In this document: one piece after another, positions 30,470-39,059 of the stretch | Numbering within the stretch: position 1 is the first letter of the stretch | Layout: each line of letters starts with the position of its first letter | Assembly: GCF_900096945.1 (NCBI RefSeq) | Contig: NZ_FMKA01000002.1 | Span: 186,001-250,000, forward strand | DNA: 64,000 nt | DNA from: Anaerobium acetethylicum | GTDB taxonomy: Bacteria > Bacillota > Clostridia > Lachnospirales > Lachnospiraceae | Direction of reading: 5' to 3' | Translations under genes and position numbers: made by a program | The notes under the pieces: generated by a model | The model's database searches: none | What the model was told of the DNA's origin: nothing | Seen by the model: the letters and a program-made list of their open reading frames with translations, nothing else

Positions 30470-32212
30470 ATGTTTGATGAATTTGAAAATAAGAAAAACC
30501 AGAATAACGAGGAACCAGATAGAGAAATGAAAGATAGCACATTGCCGGAGGGCGACGTGCTGTATGGTGAAGTAACGGACAATGCAGCACCAGGTCAGGC
30601 AGTAACGGACAATGCGGTAATTGATAACGAAGTCCCGGTTACAAAAGCGGCTGATCATGAACCAGGCACTAAATCAGGCGGTGAAAGCAGCCAGGGCAGC
30701 ATGCCGATGAGCGATTCCTTCAATTATGGAACAGTCGAGGGAAGCAGCTACAGGTACAGCAATGTAACCGGGGAAAACAGAATCAACGATACGGGCAGCA
30801 ATACGGGCAGCAATACGGGTGACAGCACCCGGAAAGTTTCCGGCAGCAGCACCCAGGCATCCTCAGAAAGCAGCAGGGAAAATGTGTATGCTGCATATAA
30901 TTTTACGGAGGATGGGAATTCGGGATATGCAGGTAACACCGGAAATAATGGAAATAATGGAAATAATGGTGGAAAAAAGGAAAAGACGAAAAAAATAAAA
31001 ACCCATAAAAGCGACAGCTTTGGAAGACGGATCGCCATGACTGCGGCAATAGCGCTAGTGTTCGGATCCATTTCAGGAGCGGCTTTCCAGGGTGTGAATA
31101 TGATTGCAGGATCGTTGCAGAAAGACAGCAGTGCCCAGCAGATTGCACAGACAACGCTTGACTCTGCTGCAGATGCCGGCGATATCATTGCGGCAAACAC
31201 GACCCAGACAACAACTACGGTCAGTGATGTTTCGAGCGTCGTAGAAGCGGTGATGCCGTCCGTCGTCTCGATTATAAACAAAGCTACTGTTTCGCAGCAG
31301 AACATGTTTGGTCAGTCCATGGAATATGAAAGCGAAGGAAGCGGATCCGGCATCATAATCGGTCAGAATGATACGGAAATGCTCATCGTAACAAACAACC
31401 ACGTTATTGATAATGCCAATTCCATTACAGTGACCTTCATAGACGAGCAGACCTATGATGCCCAGGTGAAGGGAACTGATGCCAATATGGATCTTGCTGT
31501 GATAGCAGTTCCGCTCAGTGACCTGACAGAAGATACCATGAGCCAGATCAAGATAGCAGTGCTGGGTGATTCAGATGCCCTTACAGTGGGCGAACCGGCA
31601 ATTGCAATCGGAAATGCATTGGGATACGGACAGTCGGTCACGACTGGAGTCATCAGCGCACTGAACCGGGAAGTCACGGTCGACAACATTACCAACGAAC
31701 TGATCCAGACAGATGCGGCAATCAATCCGGGCAACAGCGGCGGAGCCCTCCTGAACATAAAGGGTGAGGTCATCGGAATAAACGCAGTGAAATTCGCATC
31801 AAGCGACGTTGAAGGCATGGGCTATGCAATACCGGTTTCATCGGCAACCCCTATCATCAACGAGCTTATGAACAAAAAAACCAGGGTAAAAGTAGATGAA
31901 GCGGAAAAAGGATATCTTGGAATCCAGGGCGTTGACGTCACATCAGAAGTGGCAAAAACCTACAGCATGCCAATGGGCGTATATGTTGCGGCAGTTGTCG
32001 AAGGCACAGCGGCAGATGATGCGGGTCTTGTAAAGGGAGATATCATCACTGCCTTTGATGGAAACAGCATTACCTCAATGGAAGGCCTCCAGGGTATTCT
32101 GGAATACTATGCGGCAGGGACGACAGTCGACCTGACAGTGGAGAGAGCATCAAATGGCGGCTACGAAAAAGAGACAGTTTCAGTCACTTTGGGAGAGCGG
32201 ACTGCTCAATAG
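30470..32212 (+). CDS. htrA: HtrA/DegP-like membrane-anchored trypsin-like serine protease with PDZ domain
   Basis: TM 'RIAMTAAIALVFGSISG'; 'NNHVIDNA', 'DLAVIAV', 'AINPGNSGGALLN'; PDZ 'AAVVEGTAADDAGLVKGDIITAFDG'. Confidence 0.92.
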   Translation: MFDEFENKKNQNNEEPDREMKDSTLPEGDVLYGEVTDNAAPGQAVTDNAVIDNEVPVTKAADHEPGTKSGGESSQGSMPMSDSFNYGTVEGSSYRYSNVTGENRINDTGSNTGSNTGDSTRKVSGSSTQASSESSRENVYAAYNFTEDGNSGYAGNTGNNGNNGNNGGKKEKTKKIKTHKSDSFGRRIAMTAAIALVFGSISGAAFQGVNMIAGSLQKDSSAQQIAQTTLDSAADAGDIIAANTTQTTTTVSDVSSVVEAVMPSVVSIINKATVSQQNMFGQSMEYESEGSGSGIIIGQNDTEMLIVTNNHVIDNANSITVTFIDEQTYDAQVKGTDANMDLAVIAVPLSDLTEDTMSQIKIAVLGDSDALTVGEPAIAIGNALGYGQSVTTGVISALNREVTVDNITNELIQTDAAINPGNSGGALLNIKGEVIGINAVKFASSDVEGMGYAIPVSSATPIINELMNKKTRVKVDEAEKGYLGIQGVDVTSEVAKTYSMPMGVYVAAVVEGTAADDAGLVKGDIITAFDGNSITSMEGLQGILEYYAAGTTVDLTVERASNGGYEKETVSVTLGERTAQ

Positions 32213-32273
32213 GCAGAAGCCAGGAACCAATTAAGAAGCAGATAAAAAAATAATAAATCAGGCGACAAAGCTT

Positions 32274-32318
32274 AACAGCCAGTACCGGGAGCATAATCCG
32301 CAGGAACTGGCTGTTTTT
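32274..32318 (+). terminator. Intrinsic terminator after htrA
   Basis: AACAGCCAGT...ACTGGCTGTT followed by T-run. Confidence 0.75.
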
Positions 32319-32335
32319 GATTTATAGGACTAGCA

Positions 32336-32735
32336 TGTCAAAAGTCCTCTTACAATGTTCGCTTTCGTTAATTTTCACATTCGCCATCTGTCGCACAGTG
32401 ATGCAAAACATGATTCAATGAGCAGCTTTAGATCAAAGTGGTTTCGCCGCTTCAGCTCCACCCACCTAAAACTTGAAGGCGAAGACATTTTGCAGTGCGG
32501 AGGGCTGATTGACGATAGTCAATCAAATACCACAAGCCCGACTGCACATCTCCCAGAGGGTTTTCATATCATAGGACGAACTTTCCTATGATATGAAGAC
32601 GTTGGTACTTGGCCGCGTACTTTGCGGCCTTACGTACCACTACGTCTTCATCTAAGCGAGAGCGCGCTGCGAATGAACATGTTTTGCATCACGTCCTCAT
32701 TCACGAAACTTAGGCAAATTGACGTTTTTCTGTCA
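32336..32735 (-). repeat. Palindromic element A, copy 1, carrying a nested insert (32431-32593)
   Basis: TGTCAAAAGTCC left end; 55-nt block at 32631-32685 is the exact reverse complement of copies 2 and 3. Confidence 0.85.
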
Positions 32736-32759
32736 GCATCCAGGCGTCTAAAACATTGC

Positions 32760-32788
32760 TTGAATGATAAAAATAATTAAGATATAAT
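32760..32788 (+). promoter_or_regulatory. Candidate sigma-A promoter for the clpX-like gene, TTGAAT-17-TATAAT
   Basis: -35 at 32760-32765, -10 at 32783-32788. Confidence 0.6.
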
Positions 32789-32821
32789 GAAGTCAGAAGT
32801 GGCAGAGAGAGGAGAATAAAT

Positions 32822-34390
32822 ATGTCGCAGCAGAATGATGGCTTTCAAACAACGGATGAAAAGGAAACCGATCTTCCTGATAAAAGCATAGACAATATTC
32901 CGGATGCTGAAGATAATCAGGAAAACCAGGCCGGAACAAATGCGGATGATGATCCAAAAAACGAACCCACAAAGGACTCTGTTCCAGACGGATCCCATAA
33001 ACATGTCCATGAAAAAAAGGACGGACATGAGGATGAATATGAGCAGATCTGCTATATCTGCAGGCGCCCTGAAAGCAAGACGGGAAGAATGATAAAAATT
33101 CCGAACAGCATTACAATCTGCGTGGACTGTATGCAAAAGGCTTTCGATACAATGGACAGCGTCGGAATGGATTATGACAGCATCCTGAAAAATTCGGAAT
33201 TTCCGGGGCTAGGAAACATAAACATGGTGGACCTGTCAAATCTGCAGGAGAGCGTACCGCAGAGGCAGAAACTGAAAAAGAAGAAAGAAGAAAATCCAAA
33301 GCCGGTCGTCGACATCAAGAAAATCCCATCGCCTCACAAGCTGAAAGCCCAGCTTGACGATTATGTCATCGGGCAGGAGCGTGCAAAGAAAGTCATTTCG
33401 GTGGCTGTCTACAACCACTATAAAAGGGTTGCAACGAATACCATGGATGAGATTGAGATCGAGAAGTCGAACATGCTTATGATAGGCCCTACGGGCAGCG
33501 GCAAGACTTATCTTGTAAAGACCCTGGCAAGACTTCTGGATGTGCCGCTGGCCATGGCTGATGCGACGTCCCTTACGGAAGCCGGATATATAGGCGATGA
33601 TATCGAAAGCGTGCTTTCGAAGCTGCTGGCTGCCGCAGACAATGATGTACAGCGTGCGGAGTCAGGAATCGTCCTGATCGATGAGATAGACAAGATAGCA
33701 AAAAAGAAGAATACGACACAGAGGGATGTCAGCGGAGAGTCGGTACAGCAGGGGCTGCTGAAGATGCTGGAGGGCGGAGAAATTGAAGTGCCTGTCGGAG
33801 CCAACAGCAAGAATGCAATGGTTCCCCTGGTCACAATGAATACGAAGAACATTCTGTTCATCTGCAGCGGTGCATTTCCGGATTTGGAGGAAATCATCAG
33901 GGAGCGGCTCAATAAGCAGTCGTCCATGGGATTTGTGGCAGATCTGAAGGACAAGTATGATGATGATGTAAACATCCTTCAGAAAGTGACCCTTGAGGAT
34001 CTGAGGAGTTTCGGCATGATTCCGGAATTCATAGGGCGTCTTCCCATCGTCTATACGTTGGAAAGCCTGAATAAGGATATGCTCGTAAGGATACTGAAGG
34101 AGCCTAAAAATGCCATCCTGAAGCAGTACCAGAAACTTCTGGCGCTGGATGAGGTGAAACTGGAATTCGATGAAGGAGCGCTGGAGGCCATTGCCGAGAA
34201 GGCACTTGAAAAGAAGACCGGCGCCAGGGCATTAAGGGCTATCATAGAAGATTTCATGATGGACATCATGTATGAGATTCCAAAGGATGAGAATATCGGA
34301 AAAGTGACTATTACAAGGGACTATATTGAAAAGCGCGGCGGCCCGCTTATTGACATGAGGGGATACCTTCAGCTGGAAGGCAGGGTTTAA
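32822..34390 (+). CDS. clpX: ClpX-like AAA+ unfoldase, divergent paralog with acidic N-terminal extension
   Basis: C4 zinc finger 'CYICRRPESKTGRMIKIPNSITICVDC'; Walker A 'GPTGSGKT'; 'VLIDEIDKIAKK'; 'GMIPEFIGRLPIV'. Confidence 0.85.
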   Translation: MSQQNDGFQTTDEKETDLPDKSIDNIPDAEDNQENQAGTNADDDPKNEPTKDSVPDGSHKHVHEKKDGHEDEYEQICYICRRPESKTGRMIKIPNSITICVDCMQKAFDTMDSVGMDYDSILKNSEFPGLGNINMVDLSNLQESVPQRQKLKKKKEENPKPVVDIKKIPSPHKLKAQLDDYVIGQERAKKVISVAVYNHYKRVATNTMDEIEIEKSNMLMIGPTGSGKTYLVKTLARLLDVPLAMADATSLTEAGYIGDDIESVLSKLLAAADNDVQRAESGIVLIDEIDKIAKKKNTTQRDVSGESVQQGLLKMLEGGEIEVPVGANSKNAMVPLVTMNTKNILFICSGAFPDLEEIIRERLNKQSSMGFVADLKDKYDDDVNILQKVTLEDLRSFGMIPEFIGRLPIVYTLESLNKDMLVRILKEPKNAILKQYQKLLALDEVKLEFDEGALEAIAEKALEKKTGARALRAIIEDFMMDIMYEIPKDENIGKVTITRDYIEKRGGPLIDMRGYLQLEGRV

Positions 34391-34456
34391 CACCGGTGCC
34401 GGGAAAAAAAATACCTTTTGCCCCGATATCGTAATATAAAACAAAATGCGAAGGGA

Positions 34457-34927
34457 ATGGTGGACATGATTTTTTACGTAATGGTTGCAGCAGGGGCTTT
34501 TGTACTGGATTACAAGATCAAGAACTATATTGAAAAGAACAAGGAATACAATGATCCGGAAGAGATTATGGGTGGAAACATCATTATCCGTAAAATTTAT
34601 AACAGGGGTGCCATTATGAATTTCATGGATCACAAACAGAGGCTGGTTTCCAAGGTTTCCGTAATGCTTACCCTTGCGCTGTCAGTGTGCTATGTCTGGG
34701 TGCTTTTGAAAAAAGGGTGGGGCGGTCTGAAATTTGCCCTGAGCCTTGTTCTCGGAGGTGCAATCAGCAACACTTACGACAGGGTAATGCATAATTATGT
34801 CGTTGACTATTTCAGCTTCAACACAAAAATTCAGGGTCTGAAGAAAATAGTATTTAATATTTCAGATATGTTCATCTTTCTCGGGGCAGCAATAGCTGTT
34901 GTCTGGAGCTGGTTTGCGGAGGAGTAA
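34457..34927 (+). CDS. lspA: LspA-like signal peptidase II family protein
   Basis: 'YNRGAIMNFMDHK', 'GGAISNTYDRVMHNYVVDYFSF', 'VFNISDMFIFLGA' retain the LspA motifs and both Asp residues. Confidence 0.75.
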   Translation: MVDMIFYVMVAAGAFVLDYKIKNYIEKNKEYNDPEEIMGGNIIIRKIYNRGAIMNFMDHKQRLVSKVSVMLTLALSVCYVWVLLKKGWGGLKFALSLVLGGAISNTYDRVMHNYVVDYFSFNTKIQGLKKIVFNISDMFIFLGAAIAVVWSWFAEE

Positions 34928-34929
34928 GA

Positions 34930-35129
34930 GGGGACGTGATGCAAAACATGTTCATTCGCAGCGCGCTCTCGCTTAGATGAAGACGTAGTGGTACGTAAGG
35001 CCGCAAAGTACGCGGCCTAAGTACCAACGTCTTCATAAAGCTGCTCATTGAATCATGTTTTGCATCACTGTGTGATAGATGGCGGATGTGCAAATTGACG
35101 AAGCGAACGTTACGAAGGGACTTTTGACA
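34930..35129 (+). repeat. Palindromic element A, copy 2 (left end truncated)
   Basis: 55-nt identical block at 34943-34997; 15-bp arms GTGATGCAAAACATG (34936-34950) / CATGTTTTGCATCAC (35054-35068); right end GGGACTTTTGACA. Confidence 0.85.
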
Positions 35130-35149
35130 GGTTAATCATGAGAGAATTA

Positions 35150-35196
35150 AAAAAAGCAATGGAATGTATGCGAAGCATACATTCCATTGCTTTTTT
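35150..35196. terminator. Bidirectional intrinsic terminator
   Basis: 22-bp perfect stem AAAAAAGCAATGGAATGTATGC, loop GAA. Confidence 0.85.
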
Positions 35197-35294
35197 AACT
35201 AAGTCTATAAAGAATTAAGCGAAGCGGACGATACTAGCAATCTGCTTTGCATCTCTTCCTTAAAACTTGACCGGCTGAGCCGGACAGGATTTAA

Positions 35295-35495
35295 TTAGAG
35301 TTTACAAACGTTAGTTGCCTGTGGTCCTCTGTTACCCTGTTCGATGTCGAAGCTTACTGCCTGACCTTCTTCAAGAGTTTTGAATCCGTCTGTCTGGATA
35401 GCTGAGAAATGTACGAATACATCTTCTCCGTTTTCTGCAGAAATAAATCCAAATCCTTTTTCGCTGTTAAACCATTTAACTGTACCTTTGTTCAT
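35295..35495 (-). CDS. cspA: Cold-shock protein (CSD)
   Basis: '[33 protein letters not shown]'; SD AAGGAGG. Confidence 0.95.
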   Translation of the reverse strand: MNKGTVKWFNSEKGFGFISAENGEDVFVHFSAIQTDGFKTLEEGQAVSFDIEQGNRGPQATNVCKL

Positions 35496-35613
35496 TGTGG
35501 TACCTCCTTAAAAAAATAATATATTGTGCATAAAAAATTTCACATATTTTTACAAATCATATTTTAGAAAACATATAATCTCTAAAAATATGTGAAAATA
35601 TTAATACTTGATT

Positions 35614-35642
35614 ATAATAGCATGCAGGTTAGGAATTGTCAA
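35614..35642 (-). promoter_or_regulatory. Candidate cspA promoter, TTGACA-17-TATTAT
   Basis: Read on minus strand: -35 at 35642-35637, -10 at 35619-35614. Confidence 0.6.
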
Positions 35643-35832
35643 TACTTTTAGTAAAACTTAAACTATTATGGTGCCTTAGATATATACAAATATAGTGAAA
35701 ATGCCCTTTTTAAGGGCTTCAGGACCTTGAAATTTTTTCTTTTTTTAACTGTATCGAAAGAATATTCAGCTAAAATAATTGTTGTGGCAATATTTTTGGC
35801 AAAATAGTATAATGCAGATATAAGGGGAGTTT

Positions 35833-35968
35833 TTGACTATCCCGGTAGATGTACGTGTTATTGTTTATGTGTTAACTGACGCAAAGTGTTACTGTTCACT
35901 CAGCGAACAGTAACACTTATGCAGCCCCGTGACGGGCTCGATCAGAGAGTCTGCATTTGTATAGTCAA
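35833..35968. repeat. Nested palindromic intergenic structure
   Basis: TTGACTAT (35833-35840)/ATAGTCAA (35961-35968) outside AAGTGTTACTGTTC-actcagc-GAACAGTAACACTT (35884-35918). Confidence 0.65.
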
Positions 35969-36000
35969 CGTGGCAGAGATGCAAAGGGAAGGTGGATAAC

Positions 36001-37209
36001 ATGAGAAAAAAATTACTGGCTTTAGTACTTATCCTGATACTGACTACGGTTCCTGGATGCACCCAAAATGGAAGTGACGGAGAAGAGACAGGCGAGGAAA
36101 CTGGCGAAGAGACCGGAGAAGAAACAGGAGAGGAAACTGGCGAAGAGACCGGAGAAGAAACAGGAGAAGAGACCGGCGAAGAGACCGGAGAAGAAACAGG
36201 AGAAGAGACCGGCGAAGAGACCGGAGAAGAAACAGGAGAGGAAACCGAAGAGGAGACTGAAGAGGAGGGATATGTCCTTGCCGACTACTATCCATTCCTT
36301 GACAACACAGTCTATACCTATCAAGGCGATGGAAATGAATATGCTTCCTTTATCATGAACATTGATGCATATAAGGAAAACCGGATACAGACCAGGACCA
36401 ACAACGGCGGAACGGAAATGGTAAGGGTCATAGAGGTAAAGAATGGGAAAATAACCAGAATTTTTTCGCGTCCGGAATGCTACTACAGAGAAAATTTCCT
36501 GACGAAAGCCGCGGAAGAGGCGGATGTACTGCTTATGGAACCATTGGAAAAAGGCACCGAATGGACGACGCCTGACGGATACAGACGTTACATTTCGGCT
36601 GTGGATGTCGAAGTAGAGACGCCTGCAGGCACGTTCAGGGCGGTGGAAGTAACGACGGAAAGTTCAGGGGATATAAATAAGGATTATTATGCGCCGGAGG
36701 TCGGCCTGGTCAAGACGATATGGGAATCGAAGGAAGGGTACACGGTATCTTCCACCCTCAGCTCGATGACCAGAAATCAGCCTCTTGTTCAGCATATCAG
36801 ATTCTTCTACCCCGATAATAACGTGGAGAAGCTTTATTTCGTCGACAGAAACATATCTTTTGATACAAACGATATCACAAGGATTGTACTGCAGGAGGCC
36901 TTCAAGGAACTCCCCTCAGGAAAGGTTGCCAGGGTCCTTTCTGATAACGTGAAAATAAACTGGCTCTATCTGAACAAGGATGGAATGGTGTATGTGGACT
37001 TTTCAGAGGAACTTGTCAGGGATATGAATGCAGGAGCCGGATATGAATCCCTCATCCTTGCAAGCATAACCAATACACTTGGAAACTACTACGGCGTGGA
37101 GAGGGTGTATCTGACGGTGGCAGGTAAACCATATGCATCGGGACATATCGAGATGGGACGATGGGATTATTTTAAAGTCAATACGGACAATGCTTTACCG
37201 CTTCAATAA
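36001..37209 (+). CDS. Lipoprotein with (GEET)n repeat and C-terminal GerMN domain
   Basis: Lipobox 'TTVPGC'; C-term 'FVDRNISFDTNDITRIVLQEAFKELPSG...VYVDFSEELVRDMNAGAGYESLILASITNTLGNYYGVERVYLTVAG'. Confidence 0.85.
   Translation: MRKKLLALVLILILTTVPGCTQNGSDGEETGEETGEETGEETGEETGEETGEETGEETGEETGEETGEETGEETGEETGEETEEETEEEGYVLADYYPFLDNTVYTYQGDGNEYASFIMNIDAYKENRIQTRTNNGGTEMVRVIEVKNGKITRIFSRPECYYRENFLTKAAEEADVLLMEPLEKGTEWTTPDGYRRYISAVDVEVETPAGTFRAVEVTTESSGDINKDYYAPEVGLVKTIWESKEGYTVSSTLSSMTRNQPLVQHIRFFYPDNNVEKLYFVDRNISFDTNDITRIVLQEAFKELPSGKVARVLSDNVKINWLYLNKDGMVYVDFSEELVRDMNAGAGYESLILASITNTLGNYYGVERVYLTVAGKPYASGHIEMGRWDYFKVNTDNALPLQ
36079..36258 (+). repeat. 12-bp coding tandem repeat: 14 GEET units plus one EEET
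   Basis: Direct count of codons gga/ggc-gaa/gag-gaa/gag-acN. Confidence 0.95.
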
Positions 37210-37249
37210 AATATAATCAGAAAACAAGAGAAGAGATGCTCTTGTCTGG

Positions 37250-37280
37250 TAGCGGGTAGGAAGCTGCTTCCTATCCGCTA
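37250..37280 (+). terminator. Strong hairpin, possible terminator
   Basis: TAGCGGGTAGGAAG-ctg-CTTCCTATCCGCTA, 14-bp stem with one G.T; short T run only. Confidence 0.5.
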
Positions 37281-37305
37281 TTTGACATCATGGAGGGAGA
37301 AGTAT

Positions 37306-38193
37306 ATGGCAGATGCAGTTGAAATCAGGGGACTGACAAAATATTATGGGAAATCAAGAGGGATAATCGATGTATCCTTCAATATCGAGGAAGGGGAAAT
37401 ATTCGGCTTCATCGGTCCAAACGGCGCAGGAAAGTCAACCACGATCAGGGTAATGCTGGCACTCCTTTATCCCGATTCCGGATCGGCCAAGATATTCGGC
37501 CTTGACTGCATGAAACAGTCAAGGGAAATCGCGAAGCGGGTAGGATACCTGCCTAGCGAGGTTTTTTATTATGAAGGGATGAAAGTCAGGGAACTTCTGA
37601 ACTATTCGGCAAGCTTCTACAAAAAGGACTGCAGCAAAAGGATCAAAGACCTGTCGGACAGGATGAACCTGGATCTGAACAAGAAAATAGACGAGCTGTC
37701 CTTTGGCAACAAGAAAAAGGTGGGAATCGTGCAGGGGCTTCTCCATTCGCCGGACCTTATCATTCTGGATGAACCTACATCAGGGCTTGATCCGCTGATG
37801 CAGCAGACTTTTTTCGAACTGATTAGGGAGGAGAATAAAAGGGGGGCAGCGGTCCTCATGTCTTCCCATATCCTGGGAGAGGTTCAGCGTCTCTGCGACA
37901 GGGTTGCAATCATTAAGGAGGGGCGGATCATCAAGGTTGAAAAGATTTCTACCCTGAAGGAAAACAGCGTCAGACGTTTTAAATTTGAAGTCGAGAGCAG
38001 CATACCTGAAGATTATTTTGCAATGGAGGGCGTGGATGGACTGAAGGTCGCAGGAAACGTGCACAGCTTCATATACAGGGGAGATGTCAACAGGATCATT
38101 AAAAAACTTTCTGCTGTTGAACTTGTGAATTTGTGGGCTGAGGAACCGGACCTTGAGGAAATCTTCCTGCATTACTACTCGGAAGGGGTGTGA
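37306..38193 (+). CDS. ABC transporter ATP-binding protein (ABC-2 exporter)
   Basis: 'GPNGAGKSTTIRVMLALLYPDSG', 'LSFGNKKKVGIVQGLLHSPDLIILDEPTSGLDP'; ATG 37306. Confidence 0.92.
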   Translation: MADAVEIRGLTKYYGKSRGIIDVSFNIEEGEIFGFIGPNGAGKSTTIRVMLALLYPDSGSAKIFGLDCMKQSREIAKRVGYLPSEVFYYEGMKVRELLNYSASFYKKDCSKRIKDLSDRMNLDLNKKIDELSFGNKKKVGIVQGLLHSPDLIILDEPTSGLDPLMQQTFFELIREENKRGAAVLMSSHILGEVQRLCDRVAIIKEGRIIKVEKISTLKENSVRRFKFEVESSIPEDYFAMEGVDGLKVAGNVHSFIYRGDVNRIIKKLSAVELVNLWAEEPDLEEIFLHYYSEGV

Positions 38194-38197
38194 TGCC

Positions 38198-38995
38198 ATG
38201 AATATTTACAGACACGAAATCAGGGTGAATCTTCTGACATCGTTTTTGTGGATCTGCGCCATATGCGGCATTTCCATGATACTGATGCTCTTCTACCCGA
38301 TGATAAAAGCGGACATGGACGAATACCTTGTTTTTCTGGACAACTTTCCCCCTGCTGTAAAGGCCTTGATGGGGATCGTGACGGAGAATTTCAGCAGCCC
38401 ATTGGGCTATTATGGATTTGCGTTTACCTATACCCTGCTTTTTGGAGCAATTCAGGCAATGAATCTGGGGGTAGGGATTCTTTCCAAGGAAGAGCGCGAA
38501 AAAACGGCTGATTTTCTGATGACGAAGCCTGTTACCAGGCTGGAAATACTGACTGCAAAACTGGCGGCATCCTTCACCATACTTGCCGTAACGAATGCAT
38601 GCTACGTACCGCTCATGTACCTGATGCTGACCGGATATGCGGACGGGGAATTTGAAACAAAGACGTTCCTGCTGATCAGCTTTTCCCTCTTTTTCAGTCA
38701 GGCTGTCTTTTTCTTCATAGGGCTGGCGGTCTCGACAGTCTTGAAGAAGGTGCGGGCTGTTCTGCCGGTATCACTTGGGATGGTGTTTATGTTTTTTGCG
38801 ATTTCTGCATTTGCTGTGACATCCAAGGATGACAGGCTGCGTTTTGTCACGCCATTCCAGTATTTCAAGGCAGACTACATACTGGCGGAAAAGCATTATG
38901 AAATGGAATACGTGGTCATGGGAGTGGCCGTCATCATGGTCGGAATCGCCCTGAGCTATTTCAGATACAGCCGTAAGGACATACAGGCAGTCTGA
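38198..38995 (+). CDS. ABC-2 type permease
   Basis: 'MNIYRHEIRVNLLTSFLW...LSKEEREKTADFLMTKPVTRLEILTAKL'. Confidence 0.88.
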   Translation: MNIYRHEIRVNLLTSFLWICAICGISMILMLFYPMIKADMDEYLVFLDNFPPAVKALMGIVTENFSSPLGYYGFAFTYTLLFGAIQAMNLGVGILSKEEREKTADFLMTKPVTRLEILTAKLAASFTILAVTNACYVPLMYLMLTGYADGEFETKTFLLISFSLFFSQAVFFFIGLAVSTVLKKVRAVLPVSLGMVFMFFAISAFAVTSKDDRLRFVTPFQYFKADYILAEKHYEMEYVVMGVAVIMVGIALSYFRYSRKDIQAV

Positions 38996-39001
38996 TTATC
39001 A

Positions 39002-39047
39002 TGCATCATTTGTGACTATGAAGGACATGGTCCTGAATAGTAATTAC
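39002..39047 (+). repeat. Repeat element C motif between permease genes
   Basis: ATGCATCATTTGTGACTATGAAGGACATGGTCCTGAATAGTAATTAC, cf. 58061-58105 and 59682-59727. Confidence 0.65.
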
Positions 39048-39059
39048 GGGAGGGAACTT

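Noticed and set aside
32355-32591. 78-aa ORF inside repeat A copy 1
   Set aside because: Entirely within palindromic repeat and its insert; no SD, not preserved in other copies.
36079-36258. CRISPR or phase-variable tract interpretation of GEET repeats
   Set aside because: Uniform 12-bp coding units without spacers; unit length preserves frame, so no on/off switching.
36022-36324. Antisense ORF of 100 aa (FFSGLFAGLFSCFFSG repeats) and 36044-36295 / 36068-36358 alternative-frame ORFs
   Set aside because: By-product of the GEET coding repeat, which lacks stops in several frames; no SD and low-complexity translation.
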